DNA of 64,000 nt from CG1-02-35-72 sp045046885 (GTDB lineage Bacteria; Bacteroidota; Bacteroidia; Flavobacteriales; Flavobacteriaceae). Under the pieces are notes generated by a model. It was not told where the DNA came from. It saw nothing but the letters and a program-made list of their open reading frames with translations, and did no database searches. Shown here piece after piece: positions 34,411-43,446 of the stretch. The position numbers were made by a program, and so were the translations under genes. Where the stretch lies: the NCBI GenBank assembly GCA_045046885.1, contig JASFYX010000043.1, forward strand, positions 1 to 64,000, given 5' to 3'. Every line of letters begins with the position of its first letter. Within the stretch, counting starts at the first letter, position 1.

Positions 34411-35469
34411 TTATTTAATTAACACACGCCATCCAAAAGGATCTGGGGCTTTATTGGTCTGAATGTCTGTTAAACGCTTTTTGAGTTTTAAAGCATAACT
34501 GTCATTTGGAATGGGTGTTTCAAAAGCCTCCTCTTTATATTTAAATCCTAAAATCGGACTGATAACCGCTGCCGTTCCAGCACCAAATATTTCTTTTAAA
34601 GAGCCGTCTTTTGCGGTGGCAATTAATTCTGTTACGGTAACATAACGCACCTCAACTTTATAGCCCATAGATTGCGCTAAGTCAATTAAACTTTTTCGGG
34701 TAACACCATCTAAAATACGGTCGCTTGTTGGGGCTGTATAAAGTGTATTGTTTATTCTAAAAAACACATTCATAGCACCCGCTTCTTCCAAATTTTGATG
34801 GGTACTGGCATCCGTCCAAATAACTTGTTGTAAGCCTTCTTTATGCGCCAATTCTTGTGGGTAAAATTGCCCCGCGTAATTGCCAGCAGCTTTTGCAAAA
34901 CCAGTACCACCATTGGCAGATCGGCTGTATTTATCGGCAATTCTAACACGAACTTCGCCACTAAAATAGGCTTTAGCAGGCGCACAAATTATCATAAATT
35001 TATAGTCAGTAGAGGGTGATGCAGATACGCCAGGTTCAATAGCAATAGCAAAAGGTCTTAAGTATAATGAGTTGCCTTCACCCGTTTTTATCCAATCTTT
35101 TTCTAAACTCACTAAGGTTTTTAGACCTTCTAAAAAATAATCGGCAGGAAATTCTGGCATCGCTAAGCGTTTGAGCGATTTATTCATACGACGTTGGTTT
35201 TCGTCTGGTCTAAATATCCACACTTGACCTTTATCGTCTTTATAAGCTTTCATCCCTTCAAAACAAGCTTGTCCGTAATGAAAAACTTTAGCAGAAGGCG
35301 GAATAGATAAATTGTGATACGGTACAATTTTAGGTTCTTGCCAAGCGCCATTTGTATAATCACATTCAAACATATAATCGGTAAAAATTTCACCAAAAGG
35401 TAAATTGCTAAAATCGACTGTATTTATTTTTGATTCTGAGGTTTTTTGAATTTTGATATTTACAGACAT
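34411..35469 (-). CDS. ilvE: Branched-chain amino acid aminotransferase
   Basis: A 352-residue cytoplasmic fold-type IV PLP enzyme. It shows the class IV features FHYGQACFEGMKAYK, YLRPFAIA, FAKAAGNYAGQFYPQ (PLP lysine region) and the cofactor motif EEAGAMNVFF. It transfers amino groups to and from leucine, isoleucine and valine. It is monocistronic. Confidence 0.94.
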   Translation of the reverse strand: MSVNIKIQKTSESKINTVDFSNLPFGEIFTDYMFECDYTNGAWQEPKIVPYHNLSIPPSAKVFHYGQACFEGMKAYKDDKGQVWIFRPDENQRRMNKSLKRLAMPEFPADYFLEGLKTLVSLEKDWIKTGEGNSLYLRPFAIAIEPGVSASPSTDYKFMIICAPAKAYFSGEVRVRIADKYSRSANGGTGFAKAAGNYAGQFYPQELAHKEGLQQVIWTDASTHQNLEEAGAMNVFFRINNTLYTAPTSDRILDGVTRKSLIDLAQSMGYKVEVRYVTVTELIATAKDGSLKEIFGAGTAAVISPILGFKYKEEAFETPIPNDSYALKLKKRLTDIQTNKAPDPFGWRVLIK

Positions 35470-35491
35470 AACTACGAATATTTAATATTAT

Positions 35492-35500
35492 GCAAAAATA
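35492..35500 (-). promoter_or_regulatory. Predicted ilvE -7 element
   Basis: TATTTTTGC on the minus strand, 23 bp before the ilvE start codon. Confidence 0.55.
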
Positions 35501-35625
35501 CACATTTTGGATGTTTTAATATGAATATGATATTTTTTAATTGAAATTTTAATTTTTTATTATAAAATATGTTTTAAAATTAAAATTTTATTCTAATAAT
35601 CTTATGATGATTGATTTAGTTATGG

Positions 35626-35633
35626 TAACTTTG
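35626..35633 (+). promoter_or_regulatory. Predicted DUF4920 gene -7 element
   Basis: TAACTTTG, lying inside the short dyad GTAAC-TTT-GTTAC (35625-35637), which could be a repressor site. Confidence 0.45.
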
Positions 35634-35655
35634 TTACGCTAAAAATAAACCTGTT

Positions 35656-36150
35656 ATGAAAAAAATTATTGCTATTATTTGTCTTATTTCTGTAATTGCG
35701 TGTAAAGAAAGCAAGAGCAAGTCCCAAAAACCAGTAAAAGAAGATATTTCTTATTTATCTTTCGGTGAAAAAATTACTGATGAATCAACTATTTCTAAAG
35801 AAGCGATGTTTCAAAAATTCGAAAATCTTAAAAAAGGAGATACAATTGATGTAAAATTTGAATCAAAAATAAATGAAGTTTGTAAAACAAAAGGCTGTTG
35901 GATGAAACTAGATTTAGGAAATAAAAATGAATCTATGGTAAAATTTAAGAATTATGGTTTTTTTATGCCGTTAGATTCAGACAATAAAGAAGTTATTGTA
36001 AGAGGTAAAGCTTTTGTTACCGAAACTTCTGTGGCAGAATTACAACATCTTGCCAAAGATGCCGGTAAAACAAAAGAGGAAATAGCTTTAATTACACAGC
36101 CTAAACTTACATACGCTTTTGAAGCTGATGGCGTTTTAATGAAAAAATAA
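35656..36150 (+). CDS. DUF4920 lipoprotein
   Basis: A 164-residue lipoprotein (lipobox ending at Cys16, SVIAC). The body matches DUF4920: VCKTKGCWMKLDLG with a conserved cysteine pair, MVKFKNYGFFMP and GKAFVTETSVAELQHLAKDAG. The paired cysteines and Met may bind metal, but no function is established. Its stop codon overlaps the next start codon by one base (TAATG), so it is translationally coupled to the heme lipoprotein gene. Confidence 0.8.
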   Translation: MKKIIAIICLISVIACKESKSKSQKPVKEDISYLSFGEKITDESTISKEAMFQKFENLKKGDTIDVKFESKINEVCKTKGCWMKLDLGNKNESMVKFKNYGFFMPLDSDNKEVIVRGKAFVTETSVAELQHLAKDAGKTKEEIALITQPKLTYAFEADGVLMKK

Positions 36151-36578
36151 TGCGTAAAATACTTGTATTTATTTCACTACTTGTTGCTTTTCAATCTTGT
36201 AATTTAAAGAAAGATAATAAGAAAAAGCAAGAGCCAATAATGTATAAGCCTTCAGAAATGGCCTTACTTATGCGCGGGATGTACGAATTTAATAACGTTT
36301 TAAAGATGCAAATTATTAATAAAGATTCATTGCTGCCTTTTCCAGAAGAGTTTGTAAATATTCATTCAGCTGTTTTAACAGATAAGTTTGAAAGGAATGA
36401 TGAATTTGATAGCTTGTCAAAAAAATACCTAATTTATCAAAAGGCTATTTATACATCAAGATCAGATTCTACAGCCTATTTTTTTAATCAATCTATACAA
36501 ACTTGTGTAACTTGCCATGAACCGCGTTGTACAGGTCCTATACCTAAGATTAAAAAATTACTGATTCCAGAAATGTGA
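36150..36578 (+). CDS. Heme-binding cytochrome c-like lipoprotein
   Basis: A 142-residue lipoprotein (AFQSC17) with a single C-terminal heme c site C119-VTC-H123 followed by EPRCTGPIPKIKKL. The mostly helical body with a heme site near the C terminus resembles the cytochrome c' arrangement. It would be anchored in a membrane facing the periplasm. Its last codons overlap the mnmD start (GTGA). Confidence 0.75.
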   Translation: MRKILVFISLLVAFQSCNLKKDNKKKQEPIMYKPSEMALLMRGMYEFNNVLKMQIINKDSLLPFPEEFVNIHSAVLTDKFERNDEFDSLSKKYLIYQKAIYTSRSDSTAYFFNQSIQTCVTCHEPRCTGPIPKIKKLLIPEM

Positions 36579-37258
36579 AACGAAAAATAATAATAACAGA
36601 TGACGGGTCAACTAGTTTTGAGCTTTTAAATGTTAAAGAACAGTACCATTCTACTTTTGGCGCTATTCAAGAAGCGCAGTTTGTGTATATTAAAAACGGA
36701 CTCAATCATGTGTTTAAATCCTTACAGAAAAATAAAAATTTGGCTGTTTTAGAAATGGGCTTTGGCACAGGTCTCAATGCTTTTTTAAGTTTTTTATATG
36801 CTAAAAAAAATAATATTAAAATAGATTATACGGGTATAGAAGCCTTTCCGCTTAACGCTGATGAAGTCAGTCAATTAAATTATATTAAACAGTTAAAAGC
36901 TGAAAAATATAGTGAAGTCTTTAAATATTTTCACACTATAAATCAAGATGGAGAGTCAAAAATTGATTCGAATTTTAGTTTAAAACTTATTTTTAAATCG
37001 CTTAATAACTGCCAATTAAAAACCCAATTCAATCTTATTTATTTTGATGCTTTTGGACCTGATATTCAATCCGAATTATGGACAGAAGAAATCTTTAAAA
37101 AAATGTATAGCGCCCTCTTGCCCCAAGGTGTTTTGGTAACCTATTCGGCTAAAGGACAAGTAAGACGCAATATGATTAAAGCAGGATTCGAAGTAGAACG
37201 TCTTGAGGGGCCTCCGGGAAAAAGAGAAATGTTACGGGCTACAAAAGTTAACCGATAA
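36575..37258 (+). CDS. mnmD: tRNA 2-thiouridine(34) methyltransferase MnmD-like
   Basis: A 227-residue SAM-dependent methyltransferase (DUF752 type). It shows EQYHSTFGAIQEAQFVYI, SAM-binding LEMGFGTGLNAFL, IYFDAFGPDIQSELWT and the C-terminal GFEVERLEGPPGKREMLRA. It completes the mnm5s2U modification of wobble uridine, the function of the MnmC N-terminal half. The GTG start at 36575 overlaps the previous stop by 4 bp, indicating coupling. Confidence 0.86.
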   Translation: MKRKIIITDDGSTSFELLNVKEQYHSTFGAIQEAQFVYIKNGLNHVFKSLQKNKNLAVLEMGFGTGLNAFLSFLYAKKNNIKIDYTGIEAFPLNADEVSQLNYIKQLKAEKYSEVFKYFHTINQDGESKIDSNFSLKLIFKSLNNCQLKTQFNLIYFDAFGPDIQSELWTEEIFKKMYSALLPQGVLVTYSAKGQVRRNMIKAGFEVERLEGPPGKREMLRATKVNR

Positions 37259-37263
37259 ATCTT

Positions 37264-37271
37264 TACCTTTG
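37264..37271 (+). promoter_or_regulatory. Predicted -7 element before the 43-residue gene
   Basis: TACCTTTG, 20 bp before the start of the small membrane protein gene that leads the aminotransferase cluster. Confidence 0.5.
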
Positions 37272-37291
37272 AGGGAGAAAATTATTCTAAA

Positions 37292-37423
37292 ATGGAATTT
37301 AATCATATTCGCAAACCCAAAGATGGAAATAAAAAACGTGCTTTTGTCTTGTTGTTGTTATTGGTATTCATCTCTGTTCTATGGCTAAATATCGATAAAA
37401 TCATAGAACTGTTGTTTAAATAA
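37292..37423 (+). CDS. Small single-pass membrane protein (43 residues)
   Basis: A short frame, MEFNHIRKPKDGNKKRAFVL onward, with a basic N terminus and one hydrophobic helix (about residues 17-33), ending NIDKIIELLFK. It is preceded by a good -7 element and ends 1 bp before the aminotransferase start, so it is very likely translated as the first gene of that operon. No family is recognised. Confidence 0.6.
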   Translation: MEFNHIRKPKDGNKKRAFVLLLLLVFISVLWLNIDKIIELLFK

Positions 37424-37424
37424 G

Positions 37425-38723
37425 ATGTTTAAAAAAAATAAATCATTTTCAGAGAAAGACCTGTTAATCGGAATGTATAGCGATTTTATATCACCAGGTA
37501 AGGTTGCTTTTTTTAAAAAATACGGAATGGATTTTGTCATGGGGCGTCGCAAGGGGCCTTGGCTCTATGATATTGACGGCACAAAAAAGCTTTTTAACCT
37601 ACACTCAAACGGTGGTGTGTTTAATTTAGGGCATCGCCACAAAGAGGTCTCAGACACTTTAAAAACAGCTCTTGATAATTACGATATCGGCAATCACCAT
37701 TTAATGAGTAAACCCCGCGCCGAGTTGGCGGCACTTTTGGCCAAACTTATGCCAGGTGATTTGAACTACACCATTTTTGGGGTGAGTGGTGGTGAAGCTA
37801 TTGACACAGCTTTAAAAATAGCCCGAGCACATACAAAACGCAAAAAAATTGTATCGGTTTATGGCGGCTATCACGGCCATACCGGATTGGCTTTACAAAC
37901 AGGCGATGTCGCTTATAGGAGGCCTTTTTTGTTTGATTCTGATGATTTTATCCAAATCCACTTTAATGATTTAGACGCCTTAAAATCCGTACTTAAAGAG
38001 GATGTGGCCGCGGTTATTTTAGAGACCATTCCGGCGACTTTGGGTATGCCGATGCCCGAACACAATTATTTAAAAACAGTTAAAATGTTGTGCCAAGAAA
38101 ACAATAGCTTGTTAATTTTAGATGAAGTCCAAGCCGGCTTAGGACGTACCGGAAAATTATGGGCTTTTGAACATTTTAATATAATTCCTGATATGGTGGT
38201 TTTAGCCAAAGGACTCTCGGGCGGTATTTATCCCATCACAGCAACTGTTATTGATAAAAAACTGATGGGTATTTTTAAGGAGGATCCTTTTATTCATATT
38301 TCAACTTCGGGCGGTGCCGAATTGGGATGTATGGTGGCTAAAAAAGTGTTGGAAATAACAGCCGAAGAAGCTTTCTTAGAAAATGTGAGTGAGTTGGCTT
38401 TAAAGTTTAAAACAGTTTTAGAAAAATTACAACAAAAACACAAATCGTTTTTTAAAGGTATCCGTCAAAAAGGATTAATGATGGGGCTTGAACTCAAAGA
38501 CCATTTAGCAGGGCCTGCCCTTACTAAAGCCGCTTATGATAATGATTTGTTGCTTATTTATGCCAATAACAACACGTCTGTTGTACAGCTTTTGCCACCT
38601 TTGGTTATTACTGAATCGGATATTAAAATTATTGAAAAACAATTAGATAAAGCCCTAAAAAAAGCCAAGTTATTACATAAGGCTTTAAAATTAAAAAAAG
38701 GTTTAGGTAAAATGTTTAAGTAA
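37425..38723 (+). CDS. Class III aminotransferase
   Basis: A 432-residue fold-type I PLP enzyme. It has the FGVSGGEAIDTALKIAR phosphate-binding segment, ILDEVQAGLGRTGKLWAFEH, and the PLP lysine Lys262 in LAKGLSGGIYPIT. It resembles the ornithine/4-aminobutyrate/acetylornithine group, but its substrate is not evident. It leads a group with a kinase-like protein and a C69 hydrolase, which suggests a dedicated small-molecule or peptide pathway. Confidence 0.85.
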   Translation: MFKKNKSFSEKDLLIGMYSDFISPGKVAFFKKYGMDFVMGRRKGPWLYDIDGTKKLFNLHSNGGVFNLGHRHKEVSDTLKTALDNYDIGNHHLMSKPRAELAALLAKLMPGDLNYTIFGVSGGEAIDTALKIARAHTKRKKIVSVYGGYHGHTGLALQTGDVAYRRPFLFDSDDFIQIHFNDLDALKSVLKEDVAAVILETIPATLGMPMPEHNYLKTVKMLCQENNSLLILDEVQAGLGRTGKLWAFEHFNIIPDMVVLAKGLSGGIYPITATVIDKKLMGIFKEDPFIHISTSGGAELGCMVAKKVLEITAEEAFLENVSELALKFKTVLEKLQQKHKSFFKGIRQKGLMMGLELKDHLAGPALTKAAYDNDLLLIYANNNTSVVQLLPPLVITESDIKIIEKQLDKALKKAKLLHKALKLKKGLGKMFK

Positions 38724-38730
38724 TTTAATT

Positions 38731-39648
38731 ATGATTGAAACGATAGATTTGACTTGGGAGGATTATGTAGAAGAGACAAAAAACCTTACAAATTCTGATT
38801 TTATATTTAGAGGACAAGCAAATTCTTTTGAAAACAATAAGTTTGTTAAATGGGGTATTACTTCATCTTTTAATAGGATGAATTCTACAAGTAAATTCAA
38901 AAGGTTTCTTTCTCAACAGTTAGAACAAGGTTTATTTGATGTCTATTACAGAGAATATGAATTTGTAAAAAAAAATAGTTTAGACAAATCTGACTTAATT
39001 TCAAGATTATATTTTTTACAACACTACAATATACCAACTTGTCTTGTAGATTTTACTTTTGACCCTTTAGTTGCTTTGTATTTTTCGTTTTGTTCATTAA
39101 AACAATATAAATCAATGCCAATAAATTGTGGCCCTAGAGGGCATTCACGATATTATAATGAAGAATGGGGAGTTTCTGTCTTTCAAATAAACCATAAATT
39201 ATTGCAGGAAACATTAAAAATTAAAAAATTAGCGAATAGAGATTTAATTATTAATTATGAAAATTATGCAATTGATTTAGAGAAGGGTGTCAAGTGGGCT
39301 AATTTAGCATTAGATTTGAAACCTCTTTCAAAAATAAATAAAAGTATTGACAACTATAATCTTGAAAATCAGAAAGGATGTTTTTTGTTATATGATAATT
39401 ATTATGCCAAAGATTACGACCTAATTTCATTTATCGAAGAATTTTGTGAAATCAACGAAATATCGTTTAATGAGCCTCTTGTTAAAATTTATAATATTAA
39501 ATATAATAGTTTTTTTAATCGCAGTTCATTAAAAAAAATTAAAAATAAAACAGGATTTAAGTATTTAAAAGAGAAAGGCAGAACAGGTGAGAAATTATTT
39601 AATGATTTTCAAGGTATAAAATATGATTTTAATTTTTTTTACGATTAA
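38731..39648 (+). CDS. FRG domain protein
   Basis: A 305-residue protein. FIFRGQANSFENNKFVKWGITSSFNR is the FRG motif, followed by LQHYNIPTCLVDFTFDPLVALYFSF, also typical. FRG proteins are of unknown function and often occur near phage or defence loci. The gene is more AT-rich than its neighbours and separates the aminotransferase and kinase-like genes by only 7 and 15 bp, so it looks like an insertion into that operon. Confidence 0.82.
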   Translation: MIETIDLTWEDYVEETKNLTNSDFIFRGQANSFENNKFVKWGITSSFNRMNSTSKFKRFLSQQLEQGLFDVYYREYEFVKKNSLDKSDLISRLYFLQHYNIPTCLVDFTFDPLVALYFSFCSLKQYKSMPINCGPRGHSRYYNEEWGVSVFQINHKLLQETLKIKKLANRDLIINYENYAIDLEKGVKWANLALDLKPLSKINKSIDNYNLENQKGCFLLYDNYYAKDYDLISFIEEFCEINEISFNEPLVKIYNIKYNSFFNRSSLKKIKNKTGFKYLKEKGRTGEKLFNDFQGIKYDFNFFYD

Positions 39649-39663
39649 TGAATTATAAATAAA

Positions 39664-40566
39664 ATGCCTATTGATATTAAACATATTGAGAATTTTGAGC
39701 AAGGCCTCAATCCGCAGTATCCCGAAAAATCTAAGATACCCGCCACCATTGTGGGCTATGGCGAGATATCTTCTATTTTTAAAGTTAAACCTTATGACGA
39801 TTGGGTGTTTAAACGTTTGCCTTTATTTACAACCAAGAATGAAGCTGAAGAGTACATCAGCAAATACAATAATTACGTCAGTTATTTAAAGAAAGCGGGT
39901 ATTGCCCTCCCCAAAGATGATGCCTTTATTGTGACGGGTAAAAAAGTAGTGCTTTATTTGGCTCAAGAAGCTTTAAATAAAACCGATTTATGTCAAAACA
40001 AGTTACATTCACTTCCAAGAAATGAAACTTTAGCGATGATTGAAAAGATTTTTAAAAAGATTAAAAAAATAACCGATTTTAATCAAAAAAATAATGAAAT
40101 AGCCTTGTCTATAGACGGTCAAATATCTAATTGGGCTTTGGTTAACAATGAATTGGTTTATTTTGACACGAGTACACCGCTTTTTAAAATTAAAGGTGTA
40201 GAGCAAATGGATCCTGAATTGCTGTTAAATAGCACACCCAGAGCCATGCGTTGGCTTATCCGTAAATTCTTCTTACAAGAGGTTATGGACAGATATTATG
40301 ATATCAGACTTATTTACATAGACCTTATTGCCAATTTGTACAAAGAGAAAAAGACCGATTTGATAACTGAAGCCATTAGCTTGGTAAATGATTTACTTCC
40401 TGAAAATACAGTACAAATCACCCGAAAAGAGATTGATAAATATTACCAAAACGACAAGTTTATTTGGCAGTTGTTTTTGACTTTGCGCCGTATAGACAGG
40501 TGGCTTACCAACAAGTTTTTTAGAAAACAATACGAGTTTATTTTACCCGGTAAAATTGAGCGTTAG
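39664..40566 (+). CDS. Kinase-like protein (DUF6206-like)
   Basis: A 300-residue protein with an aminoglycoside-phosphotransferase/choline kinase-like layout. WVFKRLPLF is a candidate ATP lysine strand, IDGQISNWAL a catalytic-loop-like D...N, and VYFDTSTPLF a DFG-like metal site. It resembles DUF6206 as I recall that family. It is followed 2 bp later by the secernin-like gene. The phosphorylated substrate is unknown. Confidence 0.6.
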   Translation: MPIDIKHIENFEQGLNPQYPEKSKIPATIVGYGEISSIFKVKPYDDWVFKRLPLFTTKNEAEEYISKYNNYVSYLKKAGIALPKDDAFIVTGKKVVLYLAQEALNKTDLCQNKLHSLPRNETLAMIEKIFKKIKKITDFNQKNNEIALSIDGQISNWALVNNELVYFDTSTPLFKIKGVEQMDPELLLNSTPRAMRWLIRKFFLQEVMDRYYDIRLIYIDLIANLYKEKKTDLITEAISLVNDLLPENTVQITRKEIDKYYQNDKFIWQLFLTLRRIDRWLTNKFFRKQYEFILPGKIER

Positions 40567-40568
40567 TT

Positions 40569-41879
40569 ATGTGTGATACTTTTATAGCTTTACCCAATTG
40601 TACCGCAGACGGTGCCGCAATTTTCGCTAAAAACAGCGACAGAGAAGCCAATGAATCACAAATTATTGAGTATCATCCCGAAAAGAATTATCCCCAAAAA
40701 ACCGTTTTAAAATGCACTCATATAGAAGTGCCACAGGCAAGCCAAACCCATGCCGTAATTATCAGTCGGCCTTTTTGGATGTGGGGTGCCGAAATGGGCG
40801 TCAATAATAAAGGTGTTGTTATAGGTAACGAAGCGGTTTTTACCAAGATTAAAGTCGCAAAACAGAATGTCCTTACGGGGATGGACTTGTTACGTTTGGC
40901 ACTTGAACGTGCAGACACAGCTCAACTAGCAAAACAAACAATAATCGATTTGTTACAAGAATACGGACAAGGTGGACGTTGTGGGTATGCCGACAAAAAT
41001 TTTAGCTATCACAACAGTTTTATAATTGCCGATAAAAAAGAAGCATGGGTTTTAGAAACAGCGGGTAAATTTTGGGCTACCAAAAAAGTATCTGATTATT
41101 ACGCTATAAGCAATGGCTTGACAATAGGTACAGATTATGATGCTATTCACCCCCAAGCTATAGCTTTTGCCAAAAAAAAAGGTTGGGTTAAGAATGAATT
41201 TAATTTTGCTACAGCTTTTTCAGATTATTTATATACCACTTTTTCGGGCTCAAAAAAACGGCAATGTCGTGCGGCAGGAATGTTAAAAAAGAATTATTTC
41301 AAAATAAATGTTTCTACGGCAATGTCTCATTTAAGAGACCATAATACGCTAGATTTTGAACCTTCAAAATCACTGATTAGCAACACTATTTGTGCCCATG
41401 CAGCCAATGGTTTAACACGTCACGCAGCTCAAACAACAGGTTCTATGGTAGTCCATCTAACTAAAGACAAACCCACAGTTTGGGTAACGGCTTCTTCGGC
41501 ACCTTGTGTATCTATTTTTAAACCTTTGTGGTTTGACGGACGTGTTTTACCCGATTTAGGCTCAAAGCCCGAAGCTATTTTTAATGATGAGTCGTTTTGG
41601 TGGCGTCATGAAATTTTACACCGTACAGTCTTAAAAGATTTTAAAAACAGGCATAATATTGTTGTTTTCAAAAGAGATAAAATTGAAAAAGAACTGCTTA
41701 AAAATGTATATCACGATAAGAAAAAACAGTTTTTAACCAGTAAAATGGCCTTTGAAAAAAACTGGGCGTTTTTAGAGGAATGGTTTCCAAAAATCAAAAA
41801 CTCACCTATTAAAAAGCGTCCTAATTTTTGGTACAGAAATTATTGGAGGCGCTTAAATAAAGTAGGACAAATATTTTAA
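40569..41879 (+). CDS. C69 family dipeptidase / secernin-like hydrolase
   Basis: A 436-residue N-terminal-nucleophile hydrolase. It begins MCDTFIALPN, so Cys2 becomes the nucleophile after Met removal. FAKNSDREANESQ, WGAEMGVNNKGVVIGNEAVFTK and GLTIGTDYDAIHP are secernin/C69 segments. There is no signal peptide. It belongs to the aminotransferase and kinase-like cluster, and its last 4 bases overlap the end of the convergent obg gene. Confidence 0.87.
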   Translation: MCDTFIALPNCTADGAAIFAKNSDREANESQIIEYHPEKNYPQKTVLKCTHIEVPQASQTHAVIISRPFWMWGAEMGVNNKGVVIGNEAVFTKIKVAKQNVLTGMDLLRLALERADTAQLAKQTIIDLLQEYGQGGRCGYADKNFSYHNSFIIADKKEAWVLETAGKFWATKKVSDYYAISNGLTIGTDYDAIHPQAIAFAKKKGWVKNEFNFATAFSDYLYTTFSGSKKRQCRAAGMLKKNYFKINVSTAMSHLRDHNTLDFEPSKSLISNTICAHAANGLTRHAAQTTGSMVVHLTKDKPTVWVTASSAPCVSIFKPLWFDGRVLPDLGSKPEAIFNDESFWWRHEILHRTVLKDFKNRHNIVVFKRDKIEKELLKNVYHDKKKQFLTSKMAFEKNWAFLEEWFPKIKNSPIKKRPNFWYRNYWRRLNKVGQIF

Positions 41880-42868
41880 GAATTCAGCATCTCCCAAAGT
41901 CTATCCTTTAACGCGGTTAAACCAGTTTGTGCTATAGACGAAAAGAATAAATGGGGCACATCTTTGGGTAATTCGGCTTCAATTTCTGCCGTTAGTTCGT
42001 CATCTAACATATCTGATTTTGAGATGGCTAAAATCCTACTTTTATCTAATAATTCTGGATTGTGTAACTTCAGTTCATTGAGCAGAATGGCGTATTCTTT
42101 ATTAATATCTGGACTGTCTGCTGGTACTAAAAACAACAAGATAGAATTGCGTTCTATATGTCTTAAAAAGCGGTATCCTAATCCTTTACCTTCTGAAGCG
42201 CCTTCAATAATACCAGGAATATCGGCTATTACAAACGATTGGTAATCGCGATAAGCCACAATACCCAAATTGGGTTTTAGGGTTGTAAAAGCATAGTCGG
42301 CAATCTTGGGTTTGGCATCGGTTATAACCGATAAAAGCGTTGATTTTCCAGCGTTTGGAAAGCCTACTAAACCAACATCTGCTAATAATTTTAATTCTAG
42401 TAAAAACCAATTTTCGCTACCCTCAACACCAGGTTGTGCATAGCGAGGCGTCTGGTTAGTAGGAGTTCTAAAATGCCAATTACCGCGACCGCCCATACCG
42501 CCTTCTATCAGAATTTTTTCTTCTCCATTTTCGGTAATTTCGAAAAGGATTTCATTTGTTTCAGCATCCCTTACAATAGTTCCAAGCGGCACATCAATAT
42601 ATTTATCTTCGCCATCAGCACCAGTACTGCGATTTTTACTGCCGTGACCTGCATGACCCGCTTTTGTGTGTTTTTTAAATTTAAGATGAAAAAGTGTCCA
42701 CAAATTATCATCGCCGCGTAATATTATATGGCCCCCTCTACCGCCATCACCACCATCTGGACCTCCTTTTGTAATGTATTTTTCACGATGTAAATGAACA
42801 GAGCCTTTCCCGCCGTTACCCGAAGCAGCAAATATTTTTACATAGTCAACAAAATTACCTTCAGTCAT
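41876..42868 (-). CDS. obg: GTPase Obg
   Basis: A 330-residue essential ribosome-associated GTPase. The N-terminal glycine-rich Obg fold (GNGGKGSVHLHREKY, GGPDGGDGGRGGHI) is followed by a G domain with GFPNAGKSTLLS (G1), DIPGIIEGASEGKGLG (G3) and ISKSDML (G4). It functions in 50S maturation. It lies downstream of adk and hpt on the same strand. Confidence 0.96.
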   Translation of the reverse strand: MTEGNFVDYVKIFAASGNGGKGSVHLHREKYITKGGPDGGDGGRGGHIILRGDDNLWTLFHLKFKKHTKAGHAGHGSKNRSTGADGEDKYIDVPLGTIVRDAETNEILFEITENGEEKILIEGGMGGRGNWHFRTPTNQTPRYAQPGVEGSENWFLLELKLLADVGLVGFPNAGKSTLLSVITDAKPKIADYAFTTLKPNLGIVAYRDYQSFVIADIPGIIEGASEGKGLGYRFLRHIERNSILLFLVPADSPDINKEYAILLNELKLHNPELLDKSRILAISKSDMLDDELTAEIEAELPKDVPHLFFSSIAQTGLTALKDRLWEMLNS

Positions 42869-42873
42869 ATTCT

Positions 42874-43446
42874 TTACAGTTTATCAAAAACAGCACATAA
42901 ACGTTCTGTTATTTCTTCAATTGTCCCAACACCATTTACGCCATAATATTTGTTTTGAGCGGTGTAATAATCTATTAAAACAGCTGTTTTATTTTGGTAT
43001 TCGTTAAAGCGATTTCTAATCTTAGTTTCGTCTTGGTCATCAGGACGACCACTTGTTAAACCACGATTTAAAAGACGTTCTACCAATAAATTTTCGGGAA
43101 CTTCTAAGGCAATCATGGCGTTGATAGGCGTGCCTTTTGCGTTTAAAAACATATCTAATGCCGTAGCTTGAGAGTTGGTTCTAGGAAAACCGTCAAAGAT
43201 GATTCCATTTACACCCTCATTTTTATTGACTTCGGCTTTAAGCATATCTATCGTTACTTCGTCTGGAACCAAATCGCCTTTATCCATAAAAGATTTTGCC
43301 AAAACGCCTAGTGGTGTATTATTTTTAATGTTGAACCTAAATACGTCACCAGTAGAAATGTGGATGAGTTGGTAACGTTCTTTTAAAAATGTGGCTTGTG
43401 TGCCTTTCCCAGCACCCGGAGGGCCAAAAAGAACGATGTTTTTCAT
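42874..43446 (-). CDS. adk: Adenylate kinase
   Basis: A 190-residue short-lid type enzyme that equilibrates AMP, ADP and ATP. P-loop GPPGAGKGTQA, AMP-binding STGDVFR and DGFPRTNSQA, and lid region RLLNRGLTSGRPDD are clear. Its start codon overlaps the hpt stop by one base (TAATG), so translation is coupled. Confidence 0.95.
   Translation of the reverse strand: MKNIVLFGPPGAGKGTQATFLKERYQLIHISTGDVFRFNIKNNTPLGVLAKSFMDKGDLVPDEVTIDMLKAEVNKNEGVNGIIFDGFPRTNSQATALDMFLNAKGTPINAMIALEVPENLLVERLLNRGLTSGRPDDQDETKIRNRFNEYQNKTAVLIDYYTAQNKYYGVNGVGTIEEITERLCAVFDKL

Noticed and set aside
35625..35637. GTAAC-TTT-GTTAC as another copy of the thioredoxin dyad
   Set aside because: The spacer is 3 rather than 4 bases and it overlaps the -7 element, so it cannot be the same type of activator site.
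37203..37388. 61-residue frame overlapping the mnmD end
   Set aside because: It is out of frame with mnmD and cysteine/tyrosine-rich; the 43-residue frame at 37292-37423 has a promoter, start and membrane helix and is the better gene.
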